A stretch of 13,180 nt of DNA from Christensenella sp. UBA7588 (GCA_002478945.1 DLKM01000018.1:1-13180); one strand, 5' to 3'; shown: positions 1 to 7,471, counted from the stretch's first letter. A program made the numbers and translations. Notes: a model not told the origin generated them from the sequence alone.

Positions 1-1
1 A

Positions 2-298
2 AGCGACGTTTTCACGGACGTTAAGATTGCTTGGACGGTTGACAACACCGACGTTTGCAAGATTGAAAACGGCGTAGCAAAGTTCACATACGATTACGCA
101 ACGGCAGGTCGCACGGTCAAACTTACCGCAACCTACACGCACGCAACCGATACGACAGTTGCTCCTCTCACAAACGAATACACGCTCGAATTGCTCATTC
201 CGCAAGATGCAACCGTTGAAGAATTCCTCGCAAAAGATAAGGACGTCAGGGGATTCAACACCAAAAAGTATCTCACAATCCAAGTTGCAAAAAGTTGA
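2..298 (+). CDS. C-terminal end of an Ig-like-domain surface protein (partial)
   Basis: An open frame enters from the left edge and stops with TGA at 296-298, giving 98 residues. The visible part is Thr/Val/Asp-rich, with alternating hydrophobic strands and the pattern IAWTVDNTDVCKIENG followed by VKLTATYTH. This is the look of a bacterial Ig-like beta-sandwich repeat, as found in large secreted or wall-associated proteins of Clostridia. The tail ends in a short segment (KKYLTIQVAKS) with no LPXTG motif and no membrane anchor, so no anchoring mode can be seen. The start, signal peptide and any catalytic domain lie outside the window, so the function of the whole protein cannot be given. A terminator follows 56 bases after the stop, making this the last gene of its transcript. 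Confidence 0.7.
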   Translation, partial: SDVFTDVKIAWTVDNTDVCKIENGVAKFTYDYATAGRTVKLTATYTHATDTTVAPLTNEYTLELLIPQDATVEEFLAKDKDVRGFNTKKYLTIQVAKS

Positions 299-354
299 AT
301 TAGTTTGATGCGTTGAAAATTTAATCAAAATCGATATTCAAACGCATAAAAACG

Positions 355-384
355 AAAACGAGCCTGAATATAGGCTCGTTTTTT
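355..384. terminator. Bidirectional rho-independent terminator
   Basis: An 11-base stem (355-365 with 372-382, core AACGAGCCT / AGGCTCGTT) encloses a 6-base loop and runs into a T tract on the plus strand and, because of the flanking A run, into a T-rich tract on the minus strand. It lies between two convergent genes, the surface-protein tail ending at 298 and the minus gene ending at 416, and can serve both. Confidence 0.9.
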
Positions 385-415
385 AGTGCCGTTTAGTTAT
401 GCCGAGAGTGTGGAA

Positions 416-811
416 TTATGCAAGCGAAACGGTGGTTGTTCGCAGAACGTTTCCGTCGTTTTCGTCAACGACGTTGTAGACGAGTTTTCCGTCAAAGCCG
501 CTTTCTCGCAACGATTGTATCACGACTTTAACGTTTTCTGCGCAAAACGGTTCTTCTCCGAACCACAAAACGATTTCTTCATACTTTTTTGCACTTTTCA
601 AAATATCGACGAATACGCCCAGTTTTTCAAGATACTCTTGTGCGGATACGCCGTGAATTTTGCTTCTTTCTTCGATAAATTCGTCGGAAAAAAGTTTTGA
701 ATCGTAAGAGCCTTTTATCATAGCTTCTCTGAACGGAACGAAAGTTTCGGCAGGGTATTTGCATTGCAGAATTTCGTTTAACATATCTCCCGACGTTATA
801 TTGATTTTCAT
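416..811 (-). CDS. Short DUF1835-like protein
   Basis: A 131-residue protein starting at MKINITSGDM. The start at 811 is chosen over an upstream in-frame ATG at 895 because an AAAGGTAA ribosome site lies just before it and the promoter sits between the two ATGs. The sequence resembles DUF1835 proteins: an N-terminal beta strand ending in GD, a middle segment FREAMIKGSYDSKLFSDEF, then the block EEIVLWFGEEPFCAEN near residues 83-98, which matches the family's conserved 'LWFG..PFC..N' stretch from memory. Known members are usually longer, so this one covers only the N-terminal part and ends naturally before a terminator. The role of DUF1835 is unknown. It is transcribed alone and has a strong promoter with a palindrome in the spacer. 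The family call is by recollection, not by a search. Confidence 0.7.
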   Translation of the reverse strand: MKINITSGDMLNEILQCKYPAETFVPFREAMIKGSYDSKLFSDEFIEERSKIHGVSAQEYLEKLGVFVDILKSAKKYEEIVLWFGEEPFCAENVKVVIQSLRESGFDGKLVYNVVDENDGNVLRTTTVSLA

Positions 812-850
812 ATAGTTACCTTTTGCGTTTCTACAGTATTCGTTAAGACG

Positions 851-878
851 ATTATAGCACGATTTATCGTTTTGTAAA
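851..878 (-). promoter_or_regulatory. Sigma-A promoter of the DUF1835-like gene, with palindromic spacer
   Basis: On the minus strand, TTTACA (873-878) and a perfect TATAAT (851-856) are separated by 16 bases, about 40 bases before the chosen start at 811. The spacer contains the palindrome ACGAT-TT-ATCGT (859-870), in a position where a bound repressor would block polymerase. The promoter call is solid; operator function is inference. Confidence 0.75.
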
Positions 879-963
879 CGATTATCCGCAATCAACGGAC
901 ACGGTGGTTTGCAATCGTTGCGCCGATGCTAATTTCACACGGCAAAAGACGAAATACGACAAA

Positions 964-991
964 CGCAAAGAGGATTGCGGCAGTTTTTTTT
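964..991 (+). terminator. Weak terminator-like hairpin in the gap before the uvr operon
   Basis: A 5-base stem (CGCAA at 964-968, TTGCG at 975-979) is followed four bases later by eight Ts (984-991). No gene lies upstream on this strand within the 812-963 gap, so it could end a leader or small RNA, or be chance. The stem is short. Nothing else recognisable was seen in this gap apart from the promoters. Confidence 0.25.
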
Positions 992-999
992 AATAGTTA

Positions 1000-1028
1000 T
1001 TGATTTATCGTCGACATTATGTTAATAT
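1000..1028 (+). promoter_or_regulatory. Candidate promoter of the winged-helix/uvrBA operon
   Basis: TTGATT (1000-1005) and TAATAT (1023-1028) are spaced by 17 bases, and an AAGGAG ribosome site (1042-1047) and the first ATG (1054) follow at normal distances. Each hexamer matches consensus at about 4 of 6 positions. A GTCGAC palindrome lies in the spacer. No GAAC-N4-GTTC type LexA site is present here. Confidence 0.4.
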
Positions 1029-1053
1029 TTTATGAAGGAATAAGGAGATAATT

Positions 1054-1494
1054 ATGTTGAATTTGGAATGCCAAACCGTATATGACATCATTCGTAGCAT
1101 TGCGGAGGTTGACGACGTTTACAAAGTGGTGGAAGCCGACGAGATTGTAGCAAGACTTCCAAAAGAGTTGCCTTTGTCCAAAATTCAACTGTCGGCAATA
1201 ATCAGAGAGTTGAAAGACAGAGAGTACGTTTCCGTCAAGTATTTCACGCCTGACGAATACTGTCTGCTCGTCATAAAGAGAATCGACGAGAGAGCCAAAC
1301 AGCAAGGTCAACTCGTCAGCGACACTCCCGAGGAAAAGCCCAAAGAGCGCGCGTTGTATAGCCAGAAAAAGAAAAAAGACGGCGTAAAAAACGCGTCGAG
1401 CGGCGCACTTTTTGCCGCGGCGTTCTTAGGAAGTTTTGTCGGAAGCGCGATTATTGCGATTATCGCGATACTTATCGTCAAGTTTGCTTTGTGA
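1054..1494 (+). CDS. Small membrane-anchored winged-helix-like protein, copy 1
   Basis: A 146-residue protein of no family I can name. Residues 1-85 have the helix-helix-helix-wing pattern of a small DNA-binding fold: helices around VYDIIRSIAEVDD, KIQLSAIIRELKD and a short strand pair around YVSVKYFTPDEYCLLVI. A charged, lysine-rich linker (about 86-115, with QKKKKDGVK) leads into one hydrophobic segment (about 118-144, ALFAAAFLGSFVGSAIIAII), which should anchor the C-terminus in the membrane with the N-domain in the cytoplasm. An AAGGAG site sits 6 bases before the ATG, so the start is firm. It opens the operon with a second similar protein and uvrBA. A regulatory or DNA-tethering role is inference; the fold was assigned by eye from the helix pattern. 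Confidence 0.75.
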   Translation: MLNLECQTVYDIIRSIAEVDDVYKVVEADEIVARLPKELPLSKIQLSAIIRELKDREYVSVKYFTPDEYCLLVIKRIDERAKQQGQLVSDTPEEKPKERALYSQKKKKDGVKNASSGALFAAAFLGSFVGSAIIAIIAILIVKFAL

Positions 1495-1546
1495 CGCGAC
1501 GATTTGCGTAGCGGTTGCGACGTATTAGTGCAAAAGAGATACGATT

Positions 1547-1954
1547 ATGGGCGTAAATATGCAGGTTGAGAGACAACACGTCCTCACGAAAAAAGAAAAA
1601 GCGGTGATGAGAGTCATCTATCAAGAGGCAGAAAAACAAAACGGTTCCTGCCTCCTTACTCCCATTGACATTTTTGAAAAAATTCCTCTCGATTTGGACA
1701 TCGAGGAGAGCGAACTCGACACGACTTTGCGCAATCTCGAAATAGACGATTATTTTGACGTTACGAGGTCGGATAAAAAGGGCGAACTGGTGTATTGCAT
1801 CAATATGCAGAAAAAGGGATTGCAGTTTGCGAGAGTGGAAAGAGCGTTCAAGAGCAATCTGGCTTTCAAGATTTTGCTCACTCTCGGCTTGAGTGTGGTA
1901 ACCGCACTCATAGGTGTGGGAATAAGGGCGCTCGTCAAGTATTTGTTTGGATAA
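1547..1954 (+). CDS. Small membrane-anchored winged-helix-like protein, copy 2
   Basis: A 135-residue protein laid out like its upstream neighbour: a soluble N-domain, then a single hydrophobic helix at the C-terminus (about 109-134, ILLTLGLSVVTALIGVGI). By eye the two align over about 75 residues; compare IIRELKDREYVSVKY in copy 1 with TLRNLEIDDYFDVTR here. This suggests an old tandem duplication with strong divergence. The 1547 start is preferred because AAAAGAGA precedes it at good distance; a second ATG at 1559 has no clear ribosome site. Its stop lies 3 bases before the uvrB start, so translation of uvrB is probably coupled to it. I do not recognise a named family. The winged-helix reading rests on predicted helices and the acidic recognition-like segment LDIEESELDTTLRNLE. 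Confidence 0.75.
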   Translation: MGVNMQVERQHVLTKKEKAVMRVIYQEAEKQNGSCLLTPIDIFEKIPLDLDIEESELDTTLRNLEIDDYFDVTRSDKKGELVYCINMQKKGLQFARVERAFKSNLAFKILLTLGLSVVTALIGVGIRALVKYLFG

Positions 1955-1957
1955 ACT

Positions 1958-3913
1958 ATGAAATTCGAGTTGGTAAGCAATTATAAACCGACCGGAGACC
2001 AACCTCAGGCAATAGAGAAAATCGTCGAGGGGTTGAGAGACGGATTCAATACCGAAGTTTTGTTGGGCGTTACGGGTTCCGGCAAAACTTTTACTATGGC
2101 AAATATTATCGAGCAGATGCAGAAGCCCACGCTCGTTATTGCCCACAACAAGACGCTTGCGGCGCAACTTTGCAACGAATTGAGGGAGTTTTTCCCAAAG
2201 AACAGAGTTGAGTTTTTCGTTTCCTACTACGACTATTATCAACCCGAAGCGTACATTCCGCGCACGGACACTTATATAGAAAAAGATTTGCAAGTCAACG
2301 AGGAAATCGACAAACTTCGCAACTCCGCCACCGCATCTTTGTGCGAGAGGGAGGACACCATAGTCGTTGCGAGCGTGTCTTGCATATACGGCTTGGGTGC
2401 GCCGACGGACTATTTTGAAAACGCCGTTTCGTTGCGCGAGGGAGACGAAATAGACAGAGACGAGCTTGCGAGAAAACTCGTAGACATTCAATACAAGCGC
2501 GCCGACGTGGATTTTTCCCGTTCAACTTTCCGTATGAGGGGAGATACGATAGACATTTTTCCGTCCACGAGTTCGGAAATCGCGGTGCGAGTGGAGATGT
2601 TCGGAGATACTATCGAGCGTATTTGCGAAATCGACGGTTTGACTTCCAAAGTCGTGAACGAGCTTAAACATACGCTCATTTTTCCTGCGACGCAGTACGT
2701 TATCAGCGGAGACAAAGAGGCTATATTAAAGCGTATTTTGCGTGATAAAGCGGACAGGGTTAAGTATTTTGAAGAATGCGGAAAACTCATCGAAGCGCAA
2801 CGCATCGACGAAAGAGTCAATTACGACGTCGAGATGATAAGGGAAGTGGGCTATTGCAGCGGCATCGAAAACTATTCGCGTTATTTCGACGGCAGGCAAC
2901 CGGGGCAAGCACCTTACACGCTTCTCGACTTTTTCGGCAAAGACTTTCTTACGTTTATAGACGAAAGCCACATGACGATTCCGCAGATTCGGGCAATGTA
3001 CAACGGCGACAGAGCGAGAAAAGACAACCTCGTCGAATACGGATTCAGGCTTCCGAGTGCTTATGACAACAGACCGCTTCGCTTCGAGGAATTTGACGCA
3101 AGAATACGCCAACTCGTGTGTATGTCGGCAACGCCCGCGCAATACGAGCTTGACAGGGCGGATTTGGTTGCCGAACAGATAATCAGACCTACGGGACTTC
3201 TCGACCCCGAGATTGAAATAAAGCCCGTACAAGGGCAAATAGACGACCTTATCGGAGAAATCAACGCCGTCGTCAAGGACGGAGGCAGAGTGCTTGTAAC
3301 GACGCTGACAAAGAAGATGGCGGAGAATCTGACCGACTATCTCAAAGAAGTCGGCATCAAGGTGCGATATATGCACTCCGATATAGACACGCTCGAGCGT
3401 ATCGACATAGTAAAAGGCTTGAGAGAGGGCGAGTTTGACGTGCTTGTCGGCATCAATCTTTTGAGAGAAGGTCTCGACCTTCCCGAGGTAAGGTTGGTGG
3501 CTATCCTCGACGCGGACAAAGAAGGCTTTTTGAGAAGCGAGAGCGCGCTCATTCAGACGATAGGCAGAGCGGCAAGAAACGACAAAGGCAGAGTGGTTAT
3601 GTACGCCGACACGATGACGCAGAGTATGCAAAAAGCGTACGACGAAACTATGCGCCGTCGCAAGATTCAGGACGAGTACAACAAGGCGCACGGCATAGTG
3701 CCGAAAACCGTAGTCAGCGCAATCAAAAATTCGCTCGAAATAACCAAAAAGGCAGTTCATAACGAGAAATTGAGCGTTAAAGACCTTTCTCGCGAAGTCG
3801 AGAGACTGAAAGGGCTTATGCAGACGGCGGCGGCGCAACTCGATTTCGAAAAGGCAATTCTCATCAGAGACGAATTGAACGAACTGAAAAAACAGATAAA
3901 AAAACTGAGTTAA
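1958..3913 (+). CDS. uvrB: UvrABC excinuclease subunit B
   Basis: UvrB is the damage-verifying helicase-like subunit of nucleotide excision repair. It is loaded by UvrA, opens the strand at the lesion and recruits UvrC for the incisions. The 651-residue protein is full length for the family. Visible parts are Walker A GVTGSGKT (37-44), the beta-hairpin region YYDYYQPEAYIPRTDTY (90-106) that clamps one strand, Walker B DES (335-337), motif SATPAQYE (from 390), motif VI QTIGRAARN (533-541), and a C-terminal UVR coiled-coil motif (about 611-648, FEKAILIRDELNELK) for contact with UvrC and UvrA. All key residues look intact. The start at 1958 follows the upstream stop by 3 bases with only a weak GGA ribosome site, consistent with translational coupling. 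uvrA follows 27 bases downstream. Confidence 0.99.
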   Translation: MKFELVSNYKPTGDQPQAIEKIVEGLRDGFNTEVLLGVTGSGKTFTMANIIEQMQKPTLVIAHNKTLAAQLCNELREFFPKNRVEFFVSYYDYYQPEAYIPRTDTYIEKDLQVNEEIDKLRNSATASLCEREDTIVVASVSCIYGLGAPTDYFENAVSLREGDEIDRDELARKLVDIQYKRADVDFSRSTFRMRGDTIDIFPSTSSEIAVRVEMFGDTIERICEIDGLTSKVVNELKHTLIFPATQYVISGDKEAILKRILRDKADRVKYFEECGKLIEAQRIDERVNYDVEMIREVGYCSGIENYSRYFDGRQPGQAPYTLLDFFGKDFLTFIDESHMTIPQIRAMYNGDRARKDNLVEYGFRLPSAYDNRPLRFEEFDARIRQLVCMSATPAQYELDRADLVAEQIIRPTGLLDPEIEIKPVQGQIDDLIGEINAVVKDGGRVLVTTLTKKMAENLTDYLKEVGIKVRYMHSDIDTLERIDIVKGLREGEFDVLVGINLLREGLDLPEVRLVAILDADKEGFLRSESALIQTIGRAARNDKGRVVMYADTMTQSMQKAYDETMRRRKIQDEYNKAHGIVPKTVVSAIKNSLEITKKAVHNEKLSVKDLSREVERLKGLMQTAAAQLDFEKAILIRDELNELKKQIKKLS

Positions 3914-3940
3914 AAACGCTCGGTTGCAGAAGATATTAGT

Positions 3941-6754
3941 ATGGATAAGATTATTGTAAAAGGCGCAAGAGAGAACAATCTCAAAAACATCGATTTGGAA
4001 ATTCCGCGCGATAAGTTGGTCGTGTTTACGGGACTTAGCGGAAGCGGAAAATCATCGCTCGCTTTCGATACCATTTTTGCCGAAGGACAAAGACGTTACG
4101 TCGAGAGTTTGTCGAGTTATGCGAGAATGTTTTTGGGACAGATGCAAAAACCCGACGTGGACTATATCGAGGGGCTTTCTCCCGCGGTTTCCATTGACCA
4201 GAAAACGACGTCGCACAATCCCCGTTCTACAGTAGGTACGGTTACCGAGATTTACGATTATCTGAGACTTTTGTTCGCAAGAGTCGGCGTTCCCCATTGC
4301 CCGAAATGCGGCAGAGAGATAGAAAGACAAACCGTTGACCAAATCTGCGACAAGATTATGGAAAAGAGCGGCGCGAAACTTCAACTTCTCGCGCCTATCG
4401 TCAGAGGCAGAAAGGGCGAATATCGCAAGGAGTTGGAGCAACTCAAGCGTGCAGGTTACGTCAGAGTGAGGGTGGACGGAAGCAATTATACCCTCGACGA
4501 GGAGATTGTCCTCGACAAGAACGTCAAGCATACGATAAGCGTCGTTATAGACAGAATCGTCGTTAAAGAAGGCGCGGAGCGTCGTATTTCGGACGCGGTG
4601 GAAACCGCAATCAAATTGTCCGAAGGTCTCGTAATTGCCGATTTTGACGGAGAAGAAGTGCTTTATTCCACGAAGTACGCTTGCCCTGATTGCGATTTGA
4701 GTTTTGAAGAACTGACTCCGAGACTGTTTTCTTTCAACAATCCGTACGGCGCGTGTCCGGAGTGCGGAGGTCTCGGTTTCCGCAACGAAATCGACACGAA
4801 TCTGCTCGTTACGGACTGGAACAAGTCTTTGAGACAAGGCGCGGTAAAAGTGAGCGGTTGGGACGCGGGACATATGTCGACAATGCAGTTTAAGGCACTT
4901 GCCGACGCATACGACTTTTCACTCGATACGCCAATCAAAGATTTGCCCGAGAATATTCTGAAAATCATTTTTTACGGCAACGACGGAGACCGTATTCCTA
5001 TGGAATACAATTCTCGCACGTTCAGCGGTTTTTATCACGCAAGTTTCGAAGGCGTGGCAAAGAACATTATGCGCCGCTACAACGAGACAGACAGCGAGAT
5101 GGTCAAAAACGAAATTGCCAAATATATGAAAGAAGTGCCGTGTTCCAAGTGCGGAGGCAAAAGATTGAAGCCCGAAGCACTTGCCGTAACGATAAACGGC
5201 AAAAACATATACGACCTTACGCAAATGTCGGTTGCCGCACTCAAACGCTTTATGAGCGAAATCGAATTTACCAAAACGCAACATATCATTGCAGACAGAA
5301 TCGTCAAGGAGATTTGTGCAAGGCTCGACTTTTTGATAAACGTAGGTCTCGATTATCTTACGCTTTCACGTTCCGCAACCACGTTGAGCGGCGGCGAATC
5401 GCAACGTATAAGGCTTGCGACTCAGATAGGCAGCGGACTTACGGGCGTGCTTTATATCCTCGACGAGCCGAGCATAGGCTTGCACCAAAAGGACAATCAA
5501 AGATTGCTTCAATCGCTCAAAAATCTGCGCGATTTGGGCAATACGCTTATCGTTGTCGAACACGACGAGGAGACCATAAGAAATGCGGACTACATCGTCG
5601 ATATAGGCGTCGGAGCAGGCGTACACGGCGGAAAAGTGGTCGCTTGCGGAAGCGTTGACGATATAATCGCAAGCAAGGACAGTATCACGGGCAAATATCT
5701 CAGCGGAGAATTGTCCATTCCCGTGCCAATCGCTCGTCGCAAAGGAAACGGAAATTATCTCAGAATAAAGAAAGCGCGCCAAAACAACCTCAAAAACATC
5801 GACGTAAGTATCCCGCTCGGCGCGTTTACCTGTATCACGGGCGTATCGGGTAGCGGCAAATCGTCTCTCGTAAACGAAGTGCTTTTCCCCGTGCTTTCCA
5901 ACGAACTTATGCGTTCGAGAAATACGCTCGGCAACTGCGACGGCATAGACGGCATCGAAAACGTGGATAAGGTTATTTGTATCGACCAAAGCCCTATCGG
6001 ACGCACGCCTCGCTCGAATCCTGCCACTTATACGGGAGTTTTCGGAGACATCAGAGAGTTGTTTGCCTCTCTCCCCGACGCAAAAGCGAGAGGGTATACC
6101 GCAGGCAGATTCTCTTTCAACGTCGGCGGCGGCAGATGCGAACATTGCGGCGGAGACGGTATAATAAAAATCGAGATGCACTTCCTTCCCGACGTATACG
6201 TTCCCTGCGAGGTTTGTAAGGGCGCGAGATACAACAGAGAAACTTTGGAAGTGAAGTATAAAGGCAAGAGCATCAGCGACGTTCTCGAAATGACAATCGA
6301 AGAAGCGACCGAATTTTTTGCAAATATTCCGAAAATTCGCAATAAAATCAAAACGCTCAACGACGTCGGACTCGGCTACGTCAAGCTCGGGCAGTCGTCA
6401 ACCACGTTGAGCGGAGGAGAGGCACAGCGCGTAAAACTCGCAACGGAACTTTCTCGTCGTTCTACGGGCAAAACGGTGTATATCCTCGACGAGCCGACCA
6501 CGGGCTTGCATACGCACGACGTTGCCAAACTCGTCGTTATTCTCGACCGTCTCGTAGAACAGGGCAATACGGTTGTGATCATCGAACACAATCTCGACGT
6601 CATCAAAGTTGCCGATTACGTCGTCGACCTCGGTCCAGACGGCGGAGATAAAGGCGGTACGGTAGTTGCGACAGGCACTCCCGAAGAAGTGGCTGAAGTG
6701 GAACGCTCGTATACGGGACAATTCCTCAAACAAGTGCTGAATCACACGATTTAG
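3941..6754 (+). CDS. uvrA: UvrABC excinuclease subunit A
   Basis: UvrA is the dimeric ABC-type ATPase that finds distorted DNA and hands it to UvrB. At 937 residues it is full length. The first ABC module has Walker A GLSGSGKSS (31-39), signature LSGGESQ (about 482) and Walker B ILDEPSIGLH (Asp508). Its inserted domains carry zinc-type cysteine pairs at 120/123, 248/251 and 272/275. The second module has Walker A GVSGSGKSS (634-642), cysteine pairs 733/736 and 756/759, signature LSGGEAQ (about 823) and Walker B ILDEPTTGLH (Asp850). All of these are as in functional UvrA. The ribosome site is a modest AGAAG 8 bases before the ATG. It is the last gene of the operon; the terminator starts 19 bases after the stop. 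No LexA-type site was found in front of either uvr gene. Confidence 0.99.
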   Translation: MDKIIVKGARENNLKNIDLEIPRDKLVVFTGLSGSGKSSLAFDTIFAEGQRRYVESLSSYARMFLGQMQKPDVDYIEGLSPAVSIDQKTTSHNPRSTVGTVTEIYDYLRLLFARVGVPHCPKCGREIERQTVDQICDKIMEKSGAKLQLLAPIVRGRKGEYRKELEQLKRAGYVRVRVDGSNYTLDEEIVLDKNVKHTISVVIDRIVVKEGAERRISDAVETAIKLSEGLVIADFDGEEVLYSTKYACPDCDLSFEELTPRLFSFNNPYGACPECGGLGFRNEIDTNLLVTDWNKSLRQGAVKVSGWDAGHMSTMQFKALADAYDFSLDTPIKDLPENILKIIFYGNDGDRIPMEYNSRTFSGFYHASFEGVAKNIMRRYNETDSEMVKNEIAKYMKEVPCSKCGGKRLKPEALAVTINGKNIYDLTQMSVAALKRFMSEIEFTKTQHIIADRIVKEICARLDFLINVGLDYLTLSRSATTLSGGESQRIRLATQIGSGLTGVLYILDEPSIGLHQKDNQRLLQSLKNLRDLGNTLIVVEHDEETIRNADYIVDIGVGAGVHGGKVVACGSVDDIIASKDSITGKYLSGELSIPVPIARRKGNGNYLRIKKARQNNLKNIDVSIPLGAFTCITGVSGSGKSSLVNEVLFPVLSNELMRSRNTLGNCDGIDGIENVDKVICIDQSPIGRTPRSNPATYTGVFGDIRELFASLPDAKARGYTAGRFSFNVGGGRCEHCGGDGIIKIEMHFLPDVYVPCEVCKGARYNRETLEVKYKGKSISDVLEMTIEEATEFFANIPKIRNKIKTLNDVGLGYVKLGQSSTTLSGGEAQRVKLATELSRRSTGKTVYILDEPTTGLHTHDVAKLVVILDRLVEQGNTVVIIEHNLDVIKVADYVVDLGPDGGDKGGTVVATGTPEEVAEVERSYTGQFLKQVLNHTI

Positions 6755-6773
6755 CGGATAATAACGAAATAAG

Positions 6774-6801
6774 AAAAAGCACTCGCTCGAGTGCTTTTTT
6801 T
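6774..6801 (+). terminator. Terminator of the uvrBA operon
   Basis: The stem AAAAAGCACT / AGTGCTTTTT closes a small loop of CGCTCG, in which two further bases can pair, and a run of seven Ts ends the structure. It begins 19 bases after the uvrA stop. Confidence 0.92.
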
Positions 6802-6850
6802 ATGCTAAAAAGTCGATGAAAGCGTTTCAAAACTCATTTAGGCATTTTGC

Positions 6851-6912
6851 TATAATTTTTTAATTAAAAAGTAAACTCGCATATTTACATTTCGGCTGTG
6901 CTGTGATAATAT
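6851..6912 (+). promoter_or_regulatory. Promoter region of the small membrane protein
   Basis: The best match is TTTACA (6884-6889), 17 bases, TAATAT (6907-6912), 47 bases ahead of the ATG at 6960. A second possible start signal lies upstream, an extended -10 TGCTATAAT whose TATAAT is at 6851-6856, with no good -35. The 6802-6947 gap is A+T-rich and holds nothing else recognised. Confidence 0.6.
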
Positions 6913-6959
6913 ACTTTATGTAGGGTAATTCCTAAATAATATTTTTTGTGAGGATAGTT

Positions 6960-7184
6960 ATGGCAAAAAAACAAAGCGATTATTTCGGACTCGGCTATAT
7001 AGTCAGCGTAATTTTGGCAATAATTCCCGTTACGTCCTGGATTTGCGGTTTCGTGACAAGATTCAAAGAAGGCAAGATTGTTGCAGGTCTCATTCGTTTG
7101 ATTTTCGGTTTCACAATCGTATGGATTCTCGACTTAATCTTTATGATTTGTACAAAGCACATTTGCAGACTTTTGCCGTGCTGA
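6960..7184 (+). CDS. Small two-helix membrane protein of unknown function
   Basis: A 74-residue protein beginning MAKKQSDYFGLGYI. The ATG at 6960 is preferred over an in-frame GTG at 6948, because the AGGAT ribosome site lies between them. Two hydrophobic segments are seen, about residues 9-32 (YIVSVILAIIPVTSW) and 40-64 (VAGLIRLIFGFTIVWIL), joined by a short basic loop (TRFKEGK), followed by a short Cys-rich tail (CTKHICRLLPC). I have the impression that similar small proteins are common in gut Clostridia, but I know no function and cannot name a family. It has its own promoter and no enzyme-like residues. Confidence 0.8.
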   Translation: MAKKQSDYFGLGYIVSVILAIIPVTSWICGFVTRFKEGKIVAGLIRLIFGFTIVWILDLIFMICTKHICRLLPC

Positions 7185-7188
7185 CAAT

Positions 7189-7344
7189 ATGAAAATAAAG
7201 TATCAAAGCAATGAGTATACGGACAAGAGGCAGGCTTTATGCGAGTTTGCCTTTTGTCATTTTCCGCTCACGATTCAGATAGACGATGAGACTATGACGT
7301 TTGATTGTTTCAGCAGTCTCGAGTCTTTTATTTTGTCGTATTAA
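7189..7344 (+). CDS. Possible 51-residue small protein
   Basis: An ATG 4 bases after the preceding stop opens a frame of 51 codons ending in TAA at 7342-7344, directly at the terminator stem. The product starts MKIKYQSNEYTDKRQALC and is mildly acidic with aromatic residues and no membrane segment. No Shine-Dalgarno sequence is visible, so it would depend on translation coming from the upstream gene. The position exactly between a stop and a terminator, filling the otherwise empty space, is the main argument for it. It resembles no family I know and may be chance. Confidence 0.35.
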   Translation: MKIKYQSNEYTDKRQALCEFAFCHFPLTIQIDDETMTFDCFSSLESFILSY

Positions 7345-7383
7345 GCGGTTTATTCCTTCAAATTTGCGAATAAAACCGCTTTT
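7343..7383 (+). terminator. Terminator after the small membrane protein
   Basis: A stem of about 13 pairs (AAGCGGTTTATTC against GAATAAAACCGCTT, one bulged base) with a 12-base loop and a short TTTT tail. The long stem partly makes up for the poor T tract. It separates the small genes from the symporter. Confidence 0.7.
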
Positions 7384-7434
7384 GTGATAAATTTGACAAA
7401 ACATTTTTTTGTCGAAAACGTCGATATTATTTTC

Positions 7435-7458
7435 ATACGACCGTAAAGTTCGTCGTAT
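7435..7458 (+). promoter_or_regulatory. Inverted repeat just upstream of the symporter, possible operator
   Basis: ATACGAC (7435-7441) and GTCGTAT (7452-7458) form a perfect 7-base inverted repeat with a 10-base centre, immediately ahead of the AAGGGG ribosome site. A TTGACA lies upstream at 7393-7398 but no well-spaced -10 goes with it, so the promoter itself is not settled. The repeat could bind a repressor or form a leader hairpin. Confidence 0.35.
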
Positions 7459-7471
7459 ATAAGGGGTTATT

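Noticed and set aside
731..747. LexA-like site GGAACGAAAGTTTC
   Set aside because: It is close to the Gram-positive SOS consensus but lies inside a coding region, far from any start on either strand, and one half-site base is wrong.
1478..2491. A 337-codon minus-strand frame across the second winged-helix-like gene and uvrB
   Set aside because: Antisense to two well-supported genes; its translation shows no recognisable domain.
2726..3838. A 370-codon open frame on the minus strand inside uvrB
   Set aside because: It is antisense to a fully intact uvrB, has no ribosome site or family resemblance, and long antisense frames are common with this codon usage.
4052..6181. Minus-strand frames of about 270 codons (4052-4873, 5366-6181) inside uvrA
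   Set aside because: Both mirror conserved UvrA coding sequence and have no independent support.
7393..7398. Perfect TTGACA as -35 of the symporter gene
   Set aside because: No acceptable -10 lies 15-19 bases downstream; TATTAT at 7425-7430 is 26 bases away, so I did not list it as a promoter.
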